Assembly (NCBI GenBank): GCA_012514445.1
Contig: JAAZAI010000073.1
Span: 1 to 8,200, forward strand
Direction: 5' to 3'
DNA: 8,200 nucleotides
Source of the DNA: Lentisphaerota bacterium
Lineage (GTDB): Bacteria; Verrucomicrobiota; Kiritimatiellia; RFP12; UBA3636
This document shows positions 6,637 through 8,200 of the stretch, one piece after another (the stretch's first letter is position 1; every line of letters begins with the position of its first letter). The position numbers and the translations under genes are program-made. Below the pieces are notes generated by a model that did no database searches, was not told the DNA's origin, and was given only the letters and a program-made list of their open reading frames with translations.

Positions 6637-7490
6637 TTCGCCCCGGCCGCCTTCTCCGATGTCGGCGTGTGGCCCGGCACGTCGAACCCGGCGTCGGAGA
6701 GCTTCTTCATGTCCTGGTCGTCGAGCGTGATGGGCAGCGGCGGTCCGCTGTCGTTGATGATCATCTCGACGTTGAGGTCGTGGAGGCGGCGCTCCCGCTC
6801 CTCGGGCGTCAGCTTGGCGAGTTCTTCCTTCTGCTTCTCCCGCTCCGCTTCGCGTTGCTTCCTCGCCTCCTCGCGGCGGAGACGGAATTCCTCGCGGCGC
6901 TTCAGCTCCTCAGGCGTCGCCGTGCGGCTCGGCGACGTGCGCACGGGCGTCGCCGAGACGCGCCCGGCCGCGCCGGGGGCCGGGGCGGCCCCCGCGGGCA
7001 TCCCGAAGGACGCCAGATCCGCCTGGTTCGTCGTGGCGGGGTTGACCCACAGCGGCAGATCGGCCTCGAAAGCGCCGCGCCGGAGCCGGATCGTCTGGGA
7101 GGGGAAGTCGACGGATACCAGCTCGAAGTCGTTCGACTGGCCCACCATCAGGTAGTAGGGCGTGTTCGACTCGCCGTCCGTGAAGCCGGCGGCCGGCATG
7201 CCACGAAACCGCGAGATCAGCGTCACCTTGACGTTTTCAAGCCCGGGCGGGATGACGTACACCTCTTGTTCTTGGGATGCATCCGAAACGGAGTCCACGG
7301 TGTTGGTCGCCGGCGGCGGGGGGGGAGGGCCGAAAATGCCGCGTTCGAGAATCGGCTCGTAGCGGGAAAAAGGCACAGTGCCCAGCATCTGGGCCGACGC
7401 CGGGGCAAACGGAAGCAGGATCGTGAAGGCACCTGCAAGCGCCATGCGAACCTTGTGTCTGAACGCCAACATGCTGTTCCAGAAAAACAT
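6633..7490 (-). CDS. Secreted proline-rich protein with a long charged helix; possibly distantly GspC/PilP-like
   Basis: This 285-residue protein is not a family I can name with confidence. It has a signal peptide: basic RHKVR, hydrophobic MALAGAFTILLPFAP, and cleavage probably after ASA (residue 33). The mature part starts with SRYEPILERGIFGPPPPPP (42-60). A beta-rich segment follows at about 86-150 (VKVTLISRFRG, YYLMVGQSNDFELVSVDF, TIRLRRGAFEADLPLWV), then an Ala/Pro linker (about 160-192). An uninterrupted Arg/Glu/Lys-rich helix covers about 193-237, and the tail is short. The 'ER-IFG-PPP' entry followed by a small beta domain recalls the inner-membrane homology region of secretion and pilus proteins such as GspC or PilP; that is inference. 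The first gene of the operon, it overlaps the nucleoside kinase gene as ATGA. The ATG at 7490 is the longest choice; the ATG at 7472 (residue 7, preceded by GGA) may be the true start. Confidence 0.65.
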   Translation of the reverse strand: MFFWNSMLAFRHKVRMALAGAFTILLPFAPASAQMLGTVPFSRYEPILERGIFGPPPPPPATNTVDSVSDASQEQEVYVIPPGLENVKVTLISRFRGMPAAGFTDGESNTPYYLMVGQSNDFELVSVDFPSQTIRLRRGAFEADLPLWVNPATTNQADLASFGMPAGAAPAPGAAGRVSATPVRTSPSRTATPEELKRREEFRLRREEARKQREAEREKQKEELAKLTPEERERRLHDLNVEMIINDSGPPLPITLDDQDMKKLSDAGFDVPGHTPTSEKAAGAK

Positions 7491-7496
7491 GCCGAC

Positions 7497-7502
7497 ATTT
7501 TA
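7497..7502 (-). promoter_or_regulatory. Candidate -10 box for the minus-strand operon
   Basis: On the minus strand the sequence reads TAAAAT here, five of six bases of the sigma70 -10 consensus. It sits in a short AT-richer patch upstream of the first operon gene. No convincing -35 hexamer stands 16-18 bases upstream (the best is TTCCTA). A start point about seven bases downstream would fall at or inside the ATG at 7490, which would favour the ATG at 7472 as the translation start. This is only a candidate; other boxes farther upstream, such as TAATAC at about 7516-7521, are no better. Confidence 0.25.
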
Positions 7503-7555
7503 CCAGAAAAAACCCGGTATTAGGAAGACTTTTCTTGTGCCATGAGGAAATCGGT

Positions 7556-7884
7556 CAGTCGCCGGGGGTGACGCAAGTCAGTTCCGTCGAGCAGGCGCGT
7601 TCCATCCCGTCGCCTGCCCGATTGAGTGAGTGGGGAGCAGGGAGTAGAGCGTAGTTTCCGCTGGGGCTCTGCCCCAGGCCCCGGTAAGTACAACGGGGGT
7701 CTGGGGTGTCCCCAGCCACAACTACACACCACGCTCTACAAACTCCTCACTGGGTAGGAAACGGGGTCTGGGGTGCCCCCAGCCACAACTCCTCACCATG
7801 CTCCACTCACTTCTCACTGGTATCGGGCGGTCGCCGAGCGTGTTCTCTACGTTCGCGGGACATTCGGCTTACCCCCGGCGACTG
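7556..7884. repeat. Nested inverted-repeat element in the divergent intergenic region
   Basis: The element is bounded by perfect 14-bp inverted arms, CAGTCGCCGGGGGT at 7556-7569 and its complement at 7871-7884. Inside is a second inverted pair, GTGAGTGGGGAGCA (7626-7639) against TGCTCCACTCAC (7799-7810), matching except for a 2-base indel. A third pair is exact: GTAGAGCGT (7644-7652) with ACGCTCTAC (7731-7739). Three GC-rich hairpins lie in the core: 7661-7677 (7-bp stem, loop TCT), 7701-7715 (6-bp stem, loop TGT) and 7768-7782 (6-bp stem, loop TGC). No convincing coding region and no target-site duplication were found. It resembles a non-autonomous dispersed repeat (MITE or REP-like cluster), or a structured regulatory region between two divergent promoters. 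Only genome-wide copy number could decide. Confidence 0.6.
7694..7806. repeat. Two direct copies of a roughly 46-bp repeat
   Basis: Copy 1 (7694-7739) and copy 2 (7762-7806) share the core GGGGTCTGGGGTG, then CCCCAGCCACAACT, then CACC and GCT. Aligned with a single one-base gap they match at about 40 of 46 positions. Each copy contains a CTGGGG/CCCCAG hairpin. The copies are separated by 22 bases. They lie inside the larger inverted-repeat element and were probably produced by local duplication or by insertion of related small repeats. Confidence 0.75.
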
Positions 7885-7931
7885 ATTACAGAAAACCGGC
7901 GACTATGTTGACGCGCACCCAACCGCTCACC

Positions 7932-7952
7932 ACCGGCAACCGGTAACCGGCA
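7932..7952. repeat. Three tandem heptamers ACCGGYA
   Basis: Three 7-bp units follow one another: ACCGGCA, ACCGGTA, ACCGGCA; a partial fourth begins ACCCG. The array ends about 12 bases upstream of the -35 box of the plus-strand gene. It could be a binding site for a regulator or simply a short simple repeat of the sort found between genes. No known operator consensus was recognised; in particular it is not an arginine-repressor ARG box, which is AT-rich. Confidence 0.6.
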
Positions 7953-7964
7953 ACCCGATTGCGT

Positions 7965-7994
7965 TTGCGCCTCCGGGAAGGCGTATGCTATACT
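7965..7994 (+). promoter_or_regulatory. Sigma70-like promoter of the plus-strand carbamoyltransferase gene
   Basis: A -10 box TATACT (7989-7994, five of six consensus bases) is preceded at 18 bases by TTGCGC (7965-7970), which keeps the TTG of the -35 consensus. The surrounding ATGCTATACTGTATGA is conspicuously AT-rich against the local background. The predicted start point is about 8000-8002. That leaves a leader of about 65 bases to the ATG at 8067, but almost none to the in-frame ATG at 8004. Confidence 0.6.
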
Positions 7995-8013
7995 GTATGA
8001 CTTATGAAAAAGC

Positions 8014-8032
8014 TCCGACTGGATGTGTCGGA
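8014..8032 (+). other. Short hairpin in the predicted 5' leader
   Basis: TCCGAC (8014-8019) pairs exactly with GTCGGA (8027-8032) around a 7-base loop. It lies between the predicted transcription start and the ATG at 8067. It has no T-run after it, so it is not a terminator; it may only stabilise the leader. Functional meaning is uncertain. Confidence 0.3.
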
Positions 8033-8066
8033 ATCCCCCATCGCCACCCCAAGGCATTTCCAAGCC

Positions 8067-8200
8067 ATGATCTCGTTCAGCCCCGAATTGAAGCGGCGCT
8101 CGCTGCTCTCCATCAACGACCTCTCCGACGCGCAGATGCTCGAGATGATCGATCTCGCGATCGATCTGAAGAAGCGGCGCGACGGCGGCGTGCGCGGCGA
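8067..8200 (+). CDS. argF: Probable ornithine carbamoyltransferase, N-terminal fragment (3' end outside the window)
   Basis: The frame stays open to the window edge and encodes MISFSPELKRRSLLSINDLS, then an acidic/amphipathic helix ending IDLAIDLKKRRDGG. This matches the first helix of carbamoyltransferases, most closely ornithine carbamoyltransferases ('..FLsl.Dls.eel..lldlA.eLK..r..g'). Those enzymes form citrulline from ornithine and carbamoyl phosphate in arginine synthesis. The diagnostic STRTR carbamoyl-phosphate loop lies beyond the edge, so aspartate carbamoyltransferase is not fully excluded. An in-frame ATG at 8004 would add 21 residues. I prefer 8067 because the added stretch has rare codons (CGA, CCA, AGG) and lower third-position GC, and would begin almost at the predicted transcription start. 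A weak AAGG precedes 8067 at 12 bases. The gene is transcribed divergently from the large operon. Confidence 0.65.
   Translation, partial: MISFSPELKRRSLLSINDLSDAQMLEMIDLAIDLKKRRDGGVRG

Noticed and set aside
5029..7155. A 708-codon open frame on the plus strand
   Set aside because: It is antisense to the nucleoside kinase and the secreted-protein gene and shows the same Arg/Val/His-rich shadow composition; no domain is visible.
7520..7732. Small minus-strand frame of 70 codons in the intergenic repeat
   Set aside because: It runs through the hairpins and direct repeat; composition follows the repeat DNA, and there is no convincing ribosome site or motif.
7661..7782. GC-rich hairpins considered as terminators
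   Set aside because: None is followed by a T-run on either strand, and no gene ends nearby; the flanking genes point away from this region.
7692..7806. Possible CRISPR-like array, because two similar units are separated by a short stretch
   Set aside because: There are only two imperfect copies, each an internal hairpin of GC-rich DNA, with a 22-base gap and no cas genes; a local duplication explains it.
7869..8063. Small minus-strand frame of 64 codons
   Set aside because: It lies across the promoter and leader of the plus-strand carbamoyltransferase gene and shows no domain.

Overview
This is a GC-rich, densely coded bacterial chromosome segment in which third codon positions are almost always G or C. 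No ribosomal RNA, tRNA, phage, insertion sequence with a transposase, or CRISPR array is visible. The protein content (a long nucleoside kinase with a threonyl-tRNA-synthetase-like N-terminus, a NagD-type phosphatase, HisD, a CorC-type protein and a secreted proline-rich protein) would fit a free-living bacterium, possibly of the Verrucomicrobiota/Kiritimatiellota/Lentisphaerota kind. That placement is an impression from gene style, not something the sequence proves.

Layout. At the left edge lies the C-terminal end of a plus-strand gene, probably a Gfo/Idh/MocA-type oxidoreductase, ending at 227. It converges on a minus-strand cluster of six genes that fills 304-7490. In transcription order (right to left) these are: a secreted protein with a proline tract and a long charged helix (7490-6633); a uridine kinase-family nucleoside kinase (6636-4954); histidinol dehydrogenase hisD (4925-3618); a CNNM/CBS/CorC membrane protein (3608-2226); an exported TPR protein with an internal 14-residue repeat (2210-1125); and a HAD phosphatase of the NagD class (1128-304). 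Junctions are -4 (ATGA), +28, +9, +15 and -4 (ATGA) bases, so this reads as one operon. It ends in a 13-bp hairpin (246-275) followed, on the minus strand, by a pyrimidine/T-rich tail.

To the right is a non-coding divergent region of about 510-580 bases (7491 to 8003 or 8066). It holds a nested inverted-repeat element bounded by perfect 14-bp arms (7556-7569 and 7871-7884), with two roughly 46-bp direct repeats and three GC-rich hairpins inside. After it come a 7-bp tandem repeat and a sigma70-like promoter for a plus-strand gene that runs off the right edge, probably ornithine carbamoyltransferase.

Working together: HisD (histidine synthesis), the probable ornithine carbamoyltransferase (arginine synthesis) and the nucleoside kinase (pyrimidine salvage) are ordinary biosynthetic enzymes. 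The remaining operon members act at or across the cell envelope (secreted protein, membrane ion protein, exported TPR protein), and no single pathway joins them. I see no evidence of a defence system or other dramatic novel machinery. The most unusual points are the hisD/corC junction (same frame, one TAG, TTG start), the nested intergenic repeat, the recently expanded 42-bp repeat and the secreted protein coupled to a cytosolic kinase.
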